Positions 30,836-41,420 of a stretch of DNA of 64,000 nt are shown piece by piece. Within the stretch, counting starts at the first letter, position 1, and every line of letters starts with the position of its first letter. The DNA comes from Diaporthe sp. PMI_573 (lineage: Eukaryota; Ascomycota; Sordariomycetes; Diaporthales; Diaporthaceae), in contig JAJTUP010000052.1 in the NCBI GenBank assembly GCA_021399435.1, forward strand, positions 372,001 through 436,000, in the 5' to 3' direction. The notes under the pieces are model-generated. The model was not told the DNA's origin. It ran no database searches and saw only the letters and a program-made list of their open reading frames with translations. The position numbers were made by a program, and so were the translations under genes.

Positions 30836-32210
30836 GGTCAGCAACGGCTATTTGAGAATTTGACGGGTTTATAGGTGGCAAGGACTCCTCCTCTGGCAAC
30901 GGTTCCTCTTCTGGATTCTAGCCTCTGTTTGGTTCTTGGTTCGGGACAAAAATGGCCCGACTTAGAATGGTCTCCCGGGCGTCCCTTCGTCTCTGACTTA
31001 TTTTTTAGGCATTTTTTGGGTCCTCTGGAGCCGTCTGGGAGATTACTTTTATTTTAAATTTCCTCTTGAAGGCCTCCCCGAGACACATTATTCTTGTAAG
31101 GTGCGCTTCTGAGGAGTGGGCGAGGAACGGCATATGGACCATTGTCTCTCACCTTTGCAAGCTTATATATCAAGCTTCATATCAGAGCTCAATATGTTTT
31201 GCAACAAACTTCGGACTTGTTAAGCACAGCACTTTGCTATTCGTCCAGAATAGTCTGTGAACTGAACATTGGTACCACCACACTGCACACACTCCAGACG
31301 GATAACAGAACTCGACCTCTGATTGGCTACCTAGGTAACGAAACTTGCAATCTGATTGATCGTTCCAACCCTAACCCCGAACCAACATTCAAAAAACACT
31401 GCCTTGGGTGGTTCGAAGAAGTCAAACGGGGTGCCCTGATTGGCTGCAGGTTGCTTAGTAAGCAAACGAGTGTGCAAGCTCCGAAAATGGGTGTGCCTCG
31501 CCACCATGCAGGAGACTATTGGCTAACTCGTTCGGAGCCCCAGGCCTAATAATCCTCCCGCTGGCGACGACAACGTCTGCTGAAGACTGTGTCTAGCTCG
31601 GATGCTGGTCCTCAAGTCTATGGCGGCGTATTGCCATATAGATGGCTGTCACTGCGCATGCCCGTCGGACTCGTGGGTCCTCCATCTCGGCCGTAGGCAA
31701 CGAAGCCAGCGTGCAGACTGCACTTGGCCGAAACACCACTCTGACGGCAGAATATGTGGCGATCTTCTCCCGAAGACGTTACAGGCAGTGGGGAAACTAC
31801 AGGGGGGGCGAGAAGTACATGCCAAGGCCCAGGGCACCCGGTGGGCGACGACTACTGCTGAATTGGGAATAGGGGCCTCGCCAAGGCCTAATCCTCACCG
31901 ACGTCGGAGGACCCCACTGTCAATGACGTTCTTCCGGCTTCCAAAACTCGAATGCATCTGTGTGATGCTGACTAAGCGCGGGGAACTAGCACATCGATGC
32001 CCGATATTTTCAAAATTCGGGCAAATGACCCCGCGCTGTCACGTTTGCTCTCTTCACCTCAAGGGCGCAAGACAAGTTCAACCATCCCAACAGAGGTCAA
32101 GGTGGGTGTGCATCTTTCGTACTGTTATTTTACGGCTAACAATTCATGTAGCTCTCCCTCCATCGCATAGACACAGAACAAGTACGCTGTGAGCTGCAAC
32201 TTGGATTTCG
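30836..32210. other. No convincing gene
   Basis: Overlapping open frames on the plus strand (31142-31549, 31602-32192) lack domains and clean starts. A small inverted repeat (CCGATATTTTCAAAATTCGG) lies near 32000-32020. Confidence 0.4.
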
Positions 32211-32444
32211 ATGTCCAGCGACGTCGACAAAGCCCTCAACGGCGAGGAAAGATACATCGAGGATCACACGTTTGAAGTTAATGAACAAACGAAAGTCATT
32301 GCCCAAGGTGTGGCAATCTGGATATATTCATCGGGTACAAACGAACCAGCAAAGTGGCAAGGAAAAACTACTGGCGACGAGGGGCAATCTGTGTCAAAAG
32401 GATATCTTGTGAAGGTGTACAAAGCCCATATACGGTTTCAATAA
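32211..32444 (+). CDS. Candidate 77-residue protein, unknown
   Basis: An ATG (32211-32213) opens a frame with protein-like composition: acidic start (SSDVDKALNGEERYIEDHTF), then VAIWIYSSG and GYLVKVYKAHIRF before TAA. No signal peptide or known domain. It runs towards the three-exon gene on the other strand and ends 2 bp before it, so their 3' ends would touch. The short length makes the call tentative. Confidence 0.3.
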   Translation: MSSDVDKALNGEERYIEDHTFEVNEQTKVIAQGVAIWIYSSGTNEPAKWQGKTTGDEGQSVSKGYLVKVYKAHIRFQ

Positions 32445-32446
32445 TA

Positions 32447-33458
32447 TCATACACCGGTCTCTGTCGAGGAGCGGAAGTCGAGGTACTTCACAATCTCCCA
32501 CCCTGCTTTGTATCCTACCCTCAAAATAAAAGATATATCCTGTTGGTCGTTATTTGGAACCATTGCAACTATACTGTTCGTCCGCCGCTGATCAGGTGCT
32601 GTTGATGCGACAGCGCAACTTCTCTCCCAGCACCACTGACGACCAGTCTGCAGCGCTAAGAGCAAGGCCGAGTTGGGCAAGACGCCAGTGAGTTTATCAC
32701 CCCGCGCTTCGAGAAACTGGAAAACAGGCCCTGGGGTGATATTAGAACAATGGAGCATGAATGCTACAGCGTGCACTTACGATTTGGGTCAGCATCAGGC
32801 GACGCAACGTTGCGATCCAGGCTAGGATGTACCAGGCTCTCGGGCTTAAGTACTAAAGGCTCAGGATCGTCAGACGTTTCTGGCAAGCGTTGTCTTTTCC
32901 GAGACGGCTCAGGCAGTAGATCTGCAGCGATTAGCGTTATGTCTGACTACTGATTCTGACGAGAAACTAGGCAAACTCACTCCTTATGGCTCGGCTGTTC
33001 GCTGTATCTTGTCCGCCACATATATCATGTAGAAGATCGATAATATCGCGTCTGGTCTCGTCGAAGATCGGACAATCACGGATGGAGTTGGAAAATATAG
33101 CTGCATATATCTCAGAAAGACGATTATCGTTGATGCTTGCAGTTGCAGTAGGTGTCAAGGTGAACAAAGCTAAGATCAACCAGTTTAGGGACTTGGTTGA
33201 ATCGGAGTCGCCGTAATGGAGAAGAGGTGATAGGACGTGATCGCCTCTATTATCCTGTATGAGCTCTCGAGCGTTCAACTTGAGTTGACTATAGTTTTTC
33301 CGTTTCTTCCATTCACGGGCGGTAAGGGTGGCCAGAGTCGACCGGTTCCGCTCTAGATCCTTTCGTAAACTCGTGAATGCTACAGCAGCTCGAACATTGG
33401 TTTGGTAAACGCTAAGTGGCTGATCAAGACCAAACAGCAATGCATCCTTAAGAGCCAT
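32447..33458 (-). CDS. Three-exon gene of unknown function, 300 residues
   Basis: Model: exon 1 33458-32981 (ATG at 33456-33458), intron 32980-32922 (59 nt: GTGAGT, GCTAATC branch, GCTGCAG), exon 2 32921-32781, intron 32780-32731 (50 nt: GTAAGT, TTCTAAT branch, CCCCAG), exon 3 32730-32447. All phases agree and the frame ends in TGA. The N-terminal 150 residues look helical (SVYQTNVRAAVAFTSLRKDL, LTAREWKKRKNYSQLKLNA), followed by an acidic-basic linker (EPSRKRQRLPETSDDPEP, a possible nuclear signal). The C-terminal part includes GWEIVKYLDFRSS. I recognise no family. The frame is also open upstream through the CT-rich minisatellite, but that part is more likely leader or promoter. Confidence 0.65.
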
Positions 33459-33483
33459 TTTGCGAGTTAAGTTGGCATTTGAA

Positions 33484-33735
33484 ATGGTAGAGAGGAGGGC
33501 AGAGAGGAGGGCAGAGAGGAGGGCAGAGAGGAGGGCAGAGAAGAGGGCAGAGAAGAGGGCAGAGAAGAGGGCAGAGAGAGAGGGCAGAGAGAGGGGTAAG
33601 AGAAGAGGGCAGAGAGGGGGGCGGAGAAGAGGCAGAGGGCGAGAGATGGTGTAAGAGAAAAGGGCAGAGAGGGCGGCAGAGAGTGGGGCGGAGAAGAGGG
33701 CGGAGAGGGAGGCAGAGAGGGGGGCAGAGGGCAGA
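33484..33735. repeat. Purine/pyrimidine minisatellite upstream of the three-exon gene
   Basis: About 250 bp consist of a 12-bp unit (AGAGGAGGGCAG on the plus strand) and variants, first regular, then degenerate. One strand is nearly all purine. It lies just upstream of the start codon at 33458. On the coding strand it forms a long CT tract, a feature common in leaders of fungal genes, here expanded. Such tracts can adopt triplex structures. Confidence 0.8.
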
Positions 33736-34739
33736 AGGGCGGCCGGGAGGGCGGCAATTGCAACCACGCCAACAAGGATGAGTGACGTAACATCCTTGTC
33801 AACATGGATGCTGGTCGACTGATTGTAGGGCTGGTGGCGTGAGCTGTAATCCATGCAACAAAGCGCCAATTTATTTTTCTTTAGCGCGTACTAAAGCAGA
33901 TCATATTACCAAGAGTGGCAGTCGACCCGGTCGTTCATTGTCAAAAGTGTCTGAACATCGACGGCGACTGTCTGCTTCTTTTTTGCTTGACACAGTAAGC
34001 TGTCAGTTTATCCACGACCAAGACCTTAACGAGCACGACCAGGCCGATCCAACCTCGCGTCGCCGGGCGCGATATGACCCTGATATACCGTTATTCGGCC
34101 ACTACCCCGGCCACAATTAGCTGCAGGTAAGGCATGGCTTTGTCATCGGCGCGTGCGGCGTGAATCATCTGTACGCTTTCGACCTAGCGCAGTCTCTCCT
34201 GCAGCTGATTGGTGGTACCGCGAAGAACCATGTCAGACTTCTTTGCCGTGCGCAACCGAATCACCGAATGAGGGCATGTTCAGCCACTCAAGGGTCAGCC
34301 AAGGATGAGGGCATACTGTCGCGTCCAGCGCGTTGGATGTACAGAGATTCCGTAAGAACCGGCGTGTTCCTGCTCGACAAGGTCTTGGCCGGGGAGAACG
34401 ACAGCCTAGTACGTTCACAAATGAAGCAGACAGCCGTTAATTTTCAACCTATCGCGCATCAAGCACTCGAATCACGCGTGGCACGGGGCATTCCCTTTAT
34501 CAAGCTAATCATGAACAACAGAAGTCGAGACCACCTTCGGGTCTGTGTACGTCTCTGATTTTGAATCATGAACCGAGTGCACTAGCCAGTCCCCCTGCCT
34601 CCCCTTTTTAGTCCCTGTATCGGAAAGTGGCCAGCCAGCCGCCTTGGTGGTCCGATCTGTCAACTGCTAAACCAGAGTCCTGCTGCCGCGCTGTCATATA
34701 CTGCTGCCCACGGTCGTACCCGGCGGAAAAGGTTGCGAG
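33736..34739. other. No recognisable gene
   Basis: Short frames only. The segment GCTTTCGACCTAGCGCA near 34175 recurs near 35880, a minor dispersed repeat. Confidence 0.4.
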
Positions 34740-34855
34740 TGGGCTGGCTAAATGCCTCCGCTTCAAGATACGATGGCCGAGCTGGATAGCTGGGTTCGAC
34801 CTGGTCGGCGAGGAGGGCATGGGCAAGCCGCTCAGTGTCATGTATAAAAGAACCA
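34740..34855 (+). pseudogene. Adenosine deaminase (ADGF-type) fragment
   Basis: One short coding block reads GLAKCLRFKIRWPSWIAGFD and then LVGEEGMGKPLS. In ADGF/CECR1-type adenosine deaminases the sequence around IAGFDLVGxED.GxPL contains active-site residues, so the match is specific though short. The usual E-D of that motif reads E-G here. The surrounding frame (34627-35034) is open but unlike the family, so only this island remains. Confidence 0.45.
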
Positions 34856-35094
34856 TGCCTACTACTTTAATATCCCTATACGAGTTTATTACTTTACAAC
34901 AACAAGTAGTTGAGTATAGAAAGTACTATGCTGTATGCAGGATTTCGAAATCTGAGTCTAATCGTGGAAAAGAGGATGAGCACCATACTGTGATAGAGAT
35001 CATGGTTCGGAACTCGGCCAACCCGACAATATAACCCCGCGGGGTATGAGATATTGTTTAAGAAGAAAATTGCCAACGTGAACGTGAAAAACAG

Positions 35095-35440
35095 GTCGGC
35101 CTGCATCTTCCAGCATCAGCAGCACATCTCAATTCCACGGCGATTGGCGATCAGGTCCTGTTTCGCCTCTACCATGTCGCCGGGGTAGAGGGTGACATCT
35201 GCTGCCTGAATCGTTCCCATCGATCGCCTCCCACCCTCCAATATCGTCAGGGAACCATGTATTTCGCTCCTGCATCCTCCTCCCGGCGTCAACAGCACGT
35301 CTTGGTTCCACGGCGATTGGGCCTTTCTGCTTTCAGCCTCGCCGCCGGGGTAGATCGTGACACCTGCTGGGGTTAGCCATTCTCATCACTCGCCTTATTG
35401 GTGCCCATATCTCCCTAAACCTGCATCAATGATGCAGTTG
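35095..35440 (+). repeat. Repeat X, copy 2 (two partial units)
   Basis: Two partial copies of repeat X lie head to tail, starting near 35117 and 35290. Each begins near the (A)GCACRTCT..TTCCACGGCGATTGG landmark and includes the GCCGGGGTAGA landmark. The second ends in the CTCGCCTTATTGGTGCCCAT tail, also found in copies 1 and 3. Confidence 0.65.
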
Positions 35441-36239
35441 TGCCGTGGGCGTCAACAGGGGTGGCTGTTGATTGCCTCATTGAACACGAACACGGAGGTA
35501 CAGCCTGCTCGCGTCAAGACACTTCAGAAGTTGGTAAAGAGCCATGGAGTTAGGAATACGGACCCTAATTATTTTAGAGAATTCAATATTCTCCTAACCA
35601 TCTTAGGGCATTAGCTCCCTTAGGACTTCCTCGGAGACATGCTCCTAACATCATGGCAGAAGCAAAATCTGTGTTCACGCCCCTGACGCAAGAAAAGGGC
35701 TGGCCAAACTGATGCTCATCTATTGGGTATCGCCTTGTTGGTTGCGGCGTGAGAGCTGTCTTCTCCCTCTCGTTGATCCCCAGGGGTCAGGGAAAGCTGC
35801 AAGGAAATCGCTCTGAGGCCCTGGTCCCGGCCTGGCTTGCCTGGGAGTAACTGGCAGCAACATGTAGCCGGAAGTTTTGGCTTTCGACCTAGCGCAATTT
35901 CTCCTGTGGGTATGCTCGACAAGTACTGTGTCGAGCGTTGGAAAACGACGGCAATTTACGCACAAGCGGAGGGCGTGGCGAAATATTTCCTGTGCAATCA
36001 CACTCTCACATTGTGTGGTTCCAACACCGTGTTCTGGCGCTCCGCGCTGCACCTCCACCAACTTGAGTTAAAAATGCTGTATTTACATGTCTGTAAGTAC
36101 CTATTATGAGTGGAATCCTGCATATGCATTTGAATCACCAGGGCAGAGTCGAGGCGTGGCACTGCGGATTGAATTTAAGACTCGTTTCGACCAAGAGTCC
36201 CTCCCCAGCCTTGAAGATGCAGTGGACCCGACCAGTAGG
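35441..36239. other. No recognisable gene
   Basis: A minus-strand frame (35720-36061) is open but has no domain. No repeats apart from the short motif near 35880 mentioned at 33736-34739. Confidence 0.4.
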
Positions 36240-36740
36240 CAGTCGAGATCCTTCGAGAGGAGGGTCAGACTGAGTCTAAAGCCTAAAGATTGTATGCCTG
36301 ACTTGCATGGTACACCTCCCCAGGGTAATAAAGGTCAGTGGGCCATGTCCAGTTACATTTGACCCACACACCACTTTGTCACTTTTCTAGCAATTTCCGT
36401 ACAAACAGTACCTAGAGCTCAATGTAACAGGACATGGCCCACTGACCTTTATTACCCCGGGGAGGTGTACATAACAAACAAGGTGGTTGGGACTCCTGTT
36501 GATGATGGGCGCATCCCACCCTCTAATATCACCGACGGACCAGGCCTCAGTAGCACGTCTTGGTTCCACGGTGGTTGGCGATCAGGAGGTGGTCCCGTTT
36601 AGCCAGCAATCGCGTTCGCATCGGTGGGTCTCCTCCAGCCTCGTCGCCGGCGTAGAGGGTGACATCTGTTGCGTGAATCGTTCTCATCACTCGCCTAATT
36701 GGTGCCCATATCTCGCTAGTCAATCGGTTGTACCTGAGTG
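36240..36740 (+). repeat. Repeat X, copy 3
   Basis: This copy aligns with the reverse complement of 2458-2835. It includes the stretch AGTCTAAAGCCTAAAGATTG at its start and the CTCATCACTCGCCTAATTGG tail at its end. It is interrupted by a 161-bp palindromic insert (36310-36470) absent from copy 1. Confidence 0.65.
36310..36470. mobile_element. Palindromic MITE-like insert, 161 bp
   Basis: Arms of about 50 bp (36310-36360 and 36421-36470, outer end GTACACCTCCCC) are almost perfect inverted repeats around a 60-nt loop. Each arm begins with TA one base in, compatible with a TA target duplication of the Tc1/mariner type. It contains no coding sequence. It sits inside repeat X. Confidence 0.7.
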
Positions 36741-37027
36741 GGCAGGGAGGGCTGCTGTGTTGATGTTTTCCTTGTTCTCTTGGCTTAGAAAGGTGGAGGG
36801 AGGTTGGTAGGGAAGCCCACACACAGTGAAGTAGAGACGTGATATGTACGTGATGGGAACCCCAGCGTTTCCATTCCATTCAATCTCTCTCCAAAGAACC
36901 ACTCAAATTCCCGCCGGGGGCCAGCCTGCTACCAGCTTCATTTCTACATATAGCAGGGCAAAGAGTAAGTTTGAATGGCCGACGAGTTATGAGGTGAGGG
37001 AGCTAACAGTCCAGTCTTGTCAGCTCA
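36741..37027. other. Upstream region of the Ulp1-like gene
   Basis: No gene. This presumably holds the promoter and leader of the plus-strand gene starting at 37028. No TATA box stands out. Confidence 0.4.
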
Positions 37028-39049
37028 ATGGAAGCCTCAACTCCATCCTTTTTCTTCGATCAATTCCTAGTTTCAGCGCAGGACGATATCAGCCAGTCGG
37101 TGTCGGATCAAGAACCTCAACTTTTTGAGTCTAGGGCAAATCACCCAGATATCAACTTAAAAGGAATCTTATCCTCTACCCTTCCAACGACCTATTCACC
37201 TCTAACCAACGAAGTCTTCAACCCGCCCGCGGGACCGGCGGCGGCTCCGGCCACATCCGCGTCCGAAAAAGGAGCCGATCACCAAGACAACTCGCCAAGC
37301 GGGGAAATAGCGAACCTCAACAACTTTGACAACTTTGGCGATTGGCTTAGAGATAGCACCGAAGACCCTGAATTCGACGATTGTACAAACAACTATCAAT
37401 TTGCGAGCCAGGGTACTGCTCCTGACTCTAGGGAGCACACATCTTTGGAAATGCTGCCAACATCAACGGAATCTATCGCTGCGTCGGATGAGCGAACAAA
37501 TGAATGCTCGCTTGTCGAGCAGACAAGCGAGAACAACACTATTCGAGTCGCTTGCGGGGAAAATGCTGATCAGCTCACATCCCCAAGTACCCCTGAAGAC
37601 ACAACGGATGTGCGTAGCGGAGGACGAGGGGTCCGAGGCGGACGAAGGGGAAAAGGGGGACGAGGGGGACGAGGGGGACGACGGGTGGGGCGACGGGGAA
37701 GTGACTGTGAAGCCGGCGAGGATCCTCCAGACCATCGTGCTCGAATACCTGAAACACCCAAAGCCGTTGCACACAACGCTACCCCTCCCGCCGTTGCTAA
37801 TCGGACCCGAAGCAAGGGTGCAAATGTCGGCCCAAAGAAACGAAAGGCGGGCGAGCAGCTGGCTCTGTCGAATAAAAGAGTGGCGGTTGAACACGGAGAA
37901 ACGGTGGCTAAACTTAATCATTCCTCTCAACAGCCTGTCCAACAACCGCTGCCACCTTCAACAGCCAGCCCTCTACATGATGGGAGACTCTCTGTTTTGC
38001 AGGTCGAGACTGAGCGTGACGCCGACGACGAATTCCTTAACAACCTTGATGCGGAGGATCTCCTGGACGACAAACTCATCAGTCATTCCTTCAAGAAACT
38101 GGCCGATATGGTCCCATGTACCGTCAGAGTTATAGACTCCCTTGGGAAAGCTGTGCCTGACTCCGACTATACCTGGCACCAGTGTGCCAACTCAAAAAGA
38201 GCCACTAAGCCAATCACCCTAGTCCCCGTCCCCATCAGGCCTTCCGATTCTTCTCTGGGCCACTGGGTCCTGGCTGTGCTTGATTCCAATGGAGTAAGGC
38301 TCTTGGATTCACTGCCGGCTGTGGAACACAAAAGAGCTGCCACAGAGAAGATCGGGACACTGTTTCGCGGGAGGTCTACCCTGACGGGACCCATCACGGA
38401 GGTCCCTGTACCACGAGCATCAAGTGCGAATTCTGGCATTGCTATCTTTTGGAGCGCTGTCTATGTCATCGGGCTGTCCTATGGGGTCAAAATACATCTG
38501 CCAGAGACCTTCGATCCCGCACCTTGGAGAATCGCCATGGCCTCATTTCTGAGAGCAACTGCAGGACAGAGTTACAACATTCCCAGGGCCCATGACACCG
38601 AATCGCTTACTGTCACCCTGCACGACAGACAAATAGTACAAAGCCTGCTATCATCCTTTAGCACTGGTACCGAGACTTTGACGATCAATCCAGATTCTTT
38701 TATAGAGGATCTCCGCCAGCAGATATCTTTGACAGAGCAGGCAAAGAAGGACGTAAACATGAAAAAGGCTGGGGAGTTGCGTTCTATCCGCATGTTTCTG
38801 GGTGGCCTGATGGAAGCTACCGCAAAGGAGGAAGCCCTGCTGGAAATGAAGGAGAAAGACTACCAAGTTTGTGTCGAAAGGATTAATGAAATTGAGAATT
38901 CTTGGGGAGAAGATCAGATGGCTCGTCTCGCACACGAACATGTACGGCAGGTACAAGCACGCAAGGGAGTCAGGAAAGATATGGCCGTTAAGACAAGCAA
39001 AGTCGTCAAAGACCTCGATCATGGTATCAAAGAGCTCGAAATTACTTGA
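37028..39049 (+). CDS. Ulp1-like (C48) protease-domain protein, likely inactive
   Basis: An intact 673-codon frame starts at ATG 37028. Residues 1-190 are disordered and acidic. An RGG-type box (GGRGVRGGRRGKGGRGGRGG) lies around residues 198-220, and a basic KKRKAGEQ nuclear signal near 273. Residues 360-520 resemble the SUMO/ubiquitin-like protease fold: SLGHWVLAVLD supplies the histidine (H412) and RLLDSL the aspartate (D427). Where the family has a Q....(D)CG motif, this protein reads RASSANSGIAIFWSAV, with Ser469 at the cysteine position and no glutamine. Hydrolysis is therefore unlikely. The C-terminus (about 560-673) is a charged coiled coil. The function might be binding rather than cutting. 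Family assignment is by motif order only. Confidence 0.6.
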   Translation: MEASTPSFFFDQFLVSAQDDISQSVSDQEPQLFESRANHPDINLKGILSSTLPTTYSPLTNEVFNPPAGPAAAPATSASEKGADHQDNSPSGEIANLNNFDNFGDWLRDSTEDPEFDDCTNNYQFASQGTAPDSREHTSLEMLPTSTESIAASDERTNECSLVEQTSENNTIRVACGENADQLTSPSTPEDTTDVRSGGRGVRGGRRGKGGRGGRGGRRVGRRGSDCEAGEDPPDHRARIPETPKAVAHNATPPAVANRTRSKGANVGPKKRKAGEQLALSNKRVAVEHGETVAKLNHSSQQPVQQPLPPSTASPLHDGRLSVLQVETERDADDEFLNNLDAEDLLDDKLISHSFKKLADMVPCTVRVIDSLGKAVPDSDYTWHQCANSKRATKPITLVPVPIRPSDSSLGHWVLAVLDSNGVRLLDSLPAVEHKRAATEKIGTLFRGRSTLTGPITEVPVPRASSANSGIAIFWSAVYVIGLSYGVKIHLPETFDPAPWRIAMASFLRATAGQSYNIPRAHDTESLTVTLHDRQIVQSLLSSFSTGTETLTINPDSFIEDLRQQISLTEQAKKDVNMKKAGELRSIRMFLGGLMEATAKEEALLEMKEKDYQVCVERINEIENSWGEDQMARLAHEHVRQVQARKGVRKDMAVKTSKVVKDLDHGIKELEIT

Positions 39050-39977
39050 AGCTTCGCTTCTGTGGGAAGTTTTGATATGGAAGCAGGTGGAACGCGAGAA
39101 AGAGAGTCGGCTGGCAATACTCTATGGCGGCAGCAGCAGCTCTTCCTCAATTGAGAATTTTTCTGAATAGCCGTAACATGCAGCAAAGACCGCAACTCTC
39201 GTGATTACCTGGGGGTCTGAAAATTAAGCCCCAGCAGCAGGGAGATAGACTGGAGTGTTCTGTTTTCATCGAAGAAGCTATTCCCAACACGTTTCTTGTG
39301 GGTGGATTGCTGTTTTTGGGAGTTCAAAGAGGGCCCGGAAGGCCCAGAATCCCCAAGCCCTGGGGGCCCAAGGGGAGGTTGGTAGAGGTGACTCGCTACT
39401 CCGAGAGGTTTGTTTGCGTGACATCGGTGGCTATGGAAATTTCAGGCGAGGTTGGGCAAGAAGAAAATCAGCTTCCCCTGCCCAAAATGCAACCAATCTG
39501 CCATCAAGGGGGTCAACAGTTTGGAGCTCCTGCATGAAGGAGGGACAGAACAGGGATTTCTGAAAGCAGCTTAGAGGTCTCGCAGGGGCTCGGAGCTCTT
39601 GCATGAAGGAGGGTCAAAACAGGGATTTCTGAATTTGGAAGGAGTACAGTGTATCCTATTATTGTTTGATTGGGATATGATATGATAGAGTCGTCCTGGG
39701 TCAAGAGAAGGGCCTGACGACACATCTGACGATGGTTTCCCGGCCGCAAAAAGTGGGGGCTACACTCATATCGAGGGACAAATAGTGGAGGCATGCCCAT
39801 GCAACCTGGTTCAGGATTACAGCTCAAAAGAGCTCCCTTCTCATCTCTCCAGTAGTGCTATAAGTTGTGATTCCTCCTACCTCCTCGGCGAAGCACCACC
39901 ACCTTCTCTCCCTCTCGATTTACCCGTATCTCATCGTTTAAGCACCCGCTCCAGCCAAGGAAAAATAGCAGCTCGAA
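39050..39977. other. Intergenic with a 67-bp tandem duplication
   Basis: A segment with the core GGAGCTCCTGCATGAAGGAG is repeated at 39524-39564 and 39591-39631 (67-bp period, few differences). No gene recognised. The right part is the likely promoter of the membrane protein gene. Confidence 0.5.
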
Positions 39978-40948
39978 ATGAACAACATCCCCTTGCAGGA
40001 AGACTCTATCGAATGGCGTGGTTTGTATATGTTTGCATTTGCATCGGCTCAGCTATTGGCAGGACTCCACGTCCTTGCCATGGAACTCGTTAGGCGCGAG
40101 AGACGCAGAATCTCAGTGGGCCAAAGAGGACCCTGTCTGGCAGACTCCGTTGCCTTCTCCTATCTTTATTTGTTCGGGCGTATAGTGGCAGACTTTCCTA
40201 GTGTTGTGCTCCTGTTTCTTGCATTGGGATCCTTCAAACCAGTCCTCGAAGTATACATTATACACTTCGGGCTTTACTCCACTCTATCGGGCGAGGTGTG
40301 TTGCTTCACCGGAAGAGATTTGACAATTTAACTGATTCTCTCAGCGGCTTCTCTGGAACCGTACGTGGAACGATAGAGGGGAATGGGAGATCGCTGCAAT
40401 CATCTATGACACAGTGGTTCTTGGCCTCCTCGGTGGAACGGTCCCACTAGCCCTGCGGAGTCCAACTGTGGCCAAGGTCCTTGTCTTGCTCACGATTTTC
40501 AGCTGTCGGATGTGGTCCGCATGGGAGTGTTTTGCACTTTTGCGGGAGTGTCGAAAGAAAATTCAGTGTTCGCCTGTGGACAACCGGTGGCTGCGATTCT
40601 GGCTTGTCTTCACGCTGGTGGTCAACCTCCTGCTACTCCTGGTTGTATGGTTCACCTTGCCCATCAACCATCACGGCTGGTTCTCACTGGTAAGAATGCT
40701 GTGTGATCTACGGAAGATCAAGGCTAATAGTGCAGGTTGCGTACTTTTTATGCGTTCCCGTCGAAGCAAACATGTACCTTCGCCAGATCTGGACCCTCTA
40801 CCTTCGCCCGATCTGGATCCGTACACGACATCGGGATGAGTCTCTGGAAGAGACTGGCCGGTCAGAGTTGCGGACATCCCTTCAGCGCACAGTGGACGTC
40901 CCGCCAGCGGTCCATGGACGTCCCAGCAGCGGGTGGGACTGGGACTAG
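39978..40948 (+). CDS. Multi-pass membrane protein, three exons
   Basis: Model: exon 1 39978-40295, intron 40296-40344 (49 nt: GTGTGT, AACTGAT branch, CTCAG), exon 2 40345-40689, intron 40690-40735 (46 nt: GTAAGA, GGCTAAT branch, TGCAG), exon 3 40736-40948. All junctions are phase 0 and the product has 291 residues. About six hydrophobic segments are visible, e.g. LYMFAFASAQLLAGLHVLA (17-35), SVAFSYLYLFGRIVADF (near 55), AAIIYDTVVLGLLGG (near 125), VLVLLTIFSC (near 152) and LRFWLVFTLVVNLLLLLVVW (near 191). The cytosolic tail is charged. I recognise no transporter or enzyme motif, so function is unknown. Intact splice sites argue for a living gene. Confidence 0.7.
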
Positions 40949-41139
40949 GGTCTTGCGGAGCGAATACATGCACAACCAATGCTCCAACAGGGTCACATCA
41001 GTAAGGAAAAGGCAAAGGGGTCGTGGAGACGGATGCACGCTTGCTCGTGAAGTACGCTAGTGTTCTTGGAAATTGCGGTGCCCACAGTTTTGGGTGACCG
41101 GTGCTCGAGTAAAAGGCAGTCACAGACTGATTGACTAGT

Positions 41140-41420
41140 CAGGGGGTGAGGATGAAGATAATAGTTACATCCCGCTTGACGAAGACGACGTCTTTGACTT
41201 GCTAGTCAACCCTGCTGCAGGTCTAAGCCGACCTCTATCATAGTGGAATCCTGAACTTACTCAAGGGCTTCAAGCGGAAGCAGTTAACACGCCGTGCCCA
41301 CGCAACGGGTTAGTTGAATTCGAGTATGGGGATGATGTGAGCAGTGATGTGGAATTCGACCCAATAGGGGCCAGTCAAGAGGGCTACGGGCAGGGCAGTA
41401 TCGTGTGTGCGTACACTACT
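41140..41420 (+). pseudogene. Acidic coding remnant with one stop
   Basis: One plus-strand frame reads EDEDNSYIPLDEDDVFDLLV, then a TAG near 41240, then WNPELTQGLQAEAVNTP and LVEFEYGDDVSSDVEFDPIG before ending. The composition is strongly acidic and protein-like on both sides of the stop. No start, domain or family was identified. It may be part of a decayed host gene. Confidence 0.3.

Noticed and set aside
31602..32192. 196-codon plus-strand frame
   Set aside because: Composition is not protein-like, the start is not ATG-supported and no homology is recognisable.
33460..33654. Plus-strand frame encoding AERR repeats
   Set aside because: Produced by the same 12-bp minisatellite; no independent support.
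33485..33869. N-terminal extension of the 300-residue unknown protein with Ala-Leu-Leu-Ser repeats
   Set aside because: It is the translation of the CT-rich minisatellite; the ATG at 33458 after the array is a more likely start.
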